From Candidatus Kuenenia stuttgartensis (lineage in GTDB: Bacteria; Planctomycetota; Planctomycetia; Isosphaerales; Isosphaeraceae), in assembly GCA_945872325.1 (NCBI GenBank), contig CAMBZY010000198.1, positions 1 to 6,302 on the forward strand: a DNA stretch of 6,302 bases, given 5' to 3'. A program made the translations under genes and the position numbers. Below, in pieces: positions 1 to 6,302 of this stretch. Position 1 is the stretch's first letter, and the number at the start of each line of letters is the position of its first letter. Under the pieces are notes generated by a model. That model saw nothing but the letters and a program-made list of their open reading frames with translations. It was not told the origin of the DNA and did not search any database.

Positions 1-1
1 T

Positions 2-2014
<2,013 letters not shown>

Positions 2015-2029
2015 CAAGGATTTGCACGA

Positions 2030-2069
2030 CGATTCTACAGGTTCACTGGATGGTGAACCTGTGGGATTG
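2030..2069 (+). promoter_or_regulatory. Strong hairpin just downstream of rpoB (attenuator, processing site or non-canonical terminator)
   Basis: A perfect 10-base inverted repeat, ACAGGTTCAC at 2037-2046 and GTGAACCTGT at 2053-2062, is directly visible. Allowing G-U pairs in RNA, the stem extends without a mismatch outward to 2030/2069 and inward by one U-G pair (2047/2052). This gives about 18 pairs closed by the four-base loop GGAT. It starts 16 bases after the rpoB stop. The bases that follow (TGATGCGAAGG from 2067 on) are not a T-run, so it does not meet the usual criteria for an intrinsic terminator, and rpoC must still be expressed. A partial attenuator, an RNase cleavage site or an mRNA 3'-end stabiliser all fit. 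The structure is clear; the role is inferred. Confidence 0.6.
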
Positions 2070-2079
2070 ATGCGAAGGC

Positions 2080-2108
2080 TTGACAAATGCTTGAGATTCA
2101 GATAGGTC
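2080..2108 (+). promoter_or_regulatory. Possible sigma-70-type promoter in the spacer (good -35, poor -10)
   Basis: TTGACA at 2080-2085 is a perfect match to the consensus -35 hexamer and lies after the rpoB hairpin. The hexamer 17 bases downstream, TAGGTC at 2103-2108, matches TATAAT poorly. A better match, TCTAAG at 2107-2112, sits 21 bases away, which is too far. A second TTGACA overlaps the rpoB stop codon at 2011-2016, so the hexamer alone is weak evidence. If real, this would provide rpoC transcripts independent of rpoB. Confidence 0.15.
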
Positions 2109-2130
2109 TAAGGTTTACGGTATGCCTTGA

Positions 2131-2369
2131 ATGGCTGACTTGTGGAACCTTGAACCAGATACGGAAGGTTCCCTGATGATCATCGACCTGATCAGCCCTT
2201 GGTTGAGCAGTGATTGTGAGATTTCAGGTAAGCCATTTTTCCGAGATCATTTTGCGGAGGAATTTATCAAGGTTGCACCTGATCTATTCCCAAACAGCGG
2301 CTTGAAGACACGTTCCGCCAGATACAGCATATATTGGCGTTCTCACCCCTTGTTGAAGGAGTGTGTTCT

Positions 2370-2373
<4 letters not shown>
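2131..2373 (+). CDS. Possible small ORF of 80 codons overlapping the rpoC start (doubtful)
   Basis: An ATG at 2131, directly preceded by an in-frame TGA, opens a frame of 80 codons that ends in TGA at 2371-2373. The peptide begins MADLWNLEPD and ends in PLLKECVL. I do not recognise it, and it has no clear signal peptide, membrane segment or motif. In its favour, it fills most of the spacer and its stop overlaps the rpoC GTG in the four-base arrangement GTGA that is typical of translationally coupled genes. Against it, no convincing ribosome binding site precedes the ATG (only AAGG at 2110-2113, 17 bases away), and two internal hairpins or palindromes suggest RNA or DNA function instead. A frame of this length can arise by chance. 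It could be a leader peptide coupled to rpoC or simply spurious. Confidence 0.2.
2144..2172 (+). repeat. Second inverted repeat in the spacer
   Basis: GGAACCTT at 2144-2151 and AAGGTTCC at 2165-2172 are perfect 8-base complements separated by 13 bases. No T-run follows. The arms share the AGGTTC/GAACCT core with the hairpin at 2030-2069. The GGTTCA at 2040-2045 could therefore pair with TGAACC at 2151-2156 instead of with its local partner. Such mutually exclusive pairing is what an attenuator or anti-attenuator would need, but the 8-bp stem with a large loop is only moderately stable. Confidence 0.35.
2330..2335 (+). promoter_or_regulatory. Possible -10 box upstream of rpoC
   Basis: TATATT differs from TATAAT at one position and lies 34 bases before the rpoC GTG, which would leave a short leader including the ribosome binding site. 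No good -35 is correctly spaced: AAGACA at 2305-2310 is 19 bases upstream and TTGAAG at 2302-2307 is 22 bases upstream. The call is weak. Confidence 0.15.
2355..2361 (+). promoter_or_regulatory. rpoC ribosome binding site, supports the GTG start
   Basis: GAAGGAG is a strong Shine-Dalgarno match. It leaves 8 bases before the GTG at 2370 but 14 before the ATG at 2376, so it favours GTG as the rpoC start. Confidence 0.75.

Positions 2374-6302
<3,929 letters not shown>

Larger units (their letters stand above)
2015..2369 (+). other. rpoB-rpoC intergenic spacer, 355 bases
   Basis: This is the only non-coding stretch over 300 bases. Both flanking genes point the same way and are normally co-transcribed. 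The spacer holds, in order, a strong hairpin (2030-2069), a TTGACA box (2080-2085), an 80-codon reading frame (2131-2373) with a smaller hairpin near its start (2144-2172), two short palindromes (2175-2184 and 2188-2195), a TATATT box (2330-2335) and the rpoC ribosome binding site (2355-2361). I see no tRNA, no known riboswitch and no insertion-sequence end. Its role is unknown. The structure suggests control of rpoC expression relative to rpoB, which is inference. Confidence 0.85.

Noticed and set aside
2030..2069. Classical rho-independent terminator
   Set aside because: The stem is strong but no T-rich tract follows, and full termination would silence rpoC unless a separate promoter exists.
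2256..2260. GGAGG inside the spacer as a ribosome binding site for another small gene
   Set aside because: The only nearby start in range, TTG at 2273, reads about ten codons before a stop, and the rpoC frame has a stop just downstream at 2280-2282.

Overview
The window holds one conserved bacterial locus read entirely on the + strand. It contains the 3' half of rpoB (RNA polymerase beta subunit) and, after a gap of 355 bases, most of rpoC (beta' subunit), which runs off the right edge. Both genes are broken only by the window edges. Neither shows an internal stop or frameshift, and every catalytic and zinc-binding motif expected in the visible parts is present.

The organism is a bacterium of moderate GC content. 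The start of beta', the compact beta and the wording of the conserved blocks look most like Planctomycetes to me. This is a recalled resemblance, not a search result. Beta' carries a large insertion between the two halves of the trigger loop, in the position of the E. coli SI3 insertion. This argues against Firmicutes and Actinobacteria, which lack SI3.

Layout: 2-2014 is the beta C-terminal part (about 670 residues). 2015-2369 is the spacer. 2370-6302 is beta' residues 1-1311. The usual upstream partners (rplK, rplA, rplJ, rplL, rpoB 5' end, including the rifampicin region) lie outside the window, as does the beta' C-terminus.

The only part that is not textbook is the rpoB-rpoC spacer. It is long for genes whose products are needed one to one. 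It contains a strong 18-bp hairpin starting 16 bases after the rpoB stop, a second smaller hairpin whose arms could pair with those of the first, a TTGACA box, a TATATT box near rpoC, and an 80-codon reading frame whose stop overlaps the rpoC GTG start by four bases (GTGA). Together these could set the beta to beta' ratio by attenuation, RNA processing or a secondary promoter, but nothing here proves that. I found no mobile element, CRISPR array, RNA gene or unknown multi-gene system in the window.
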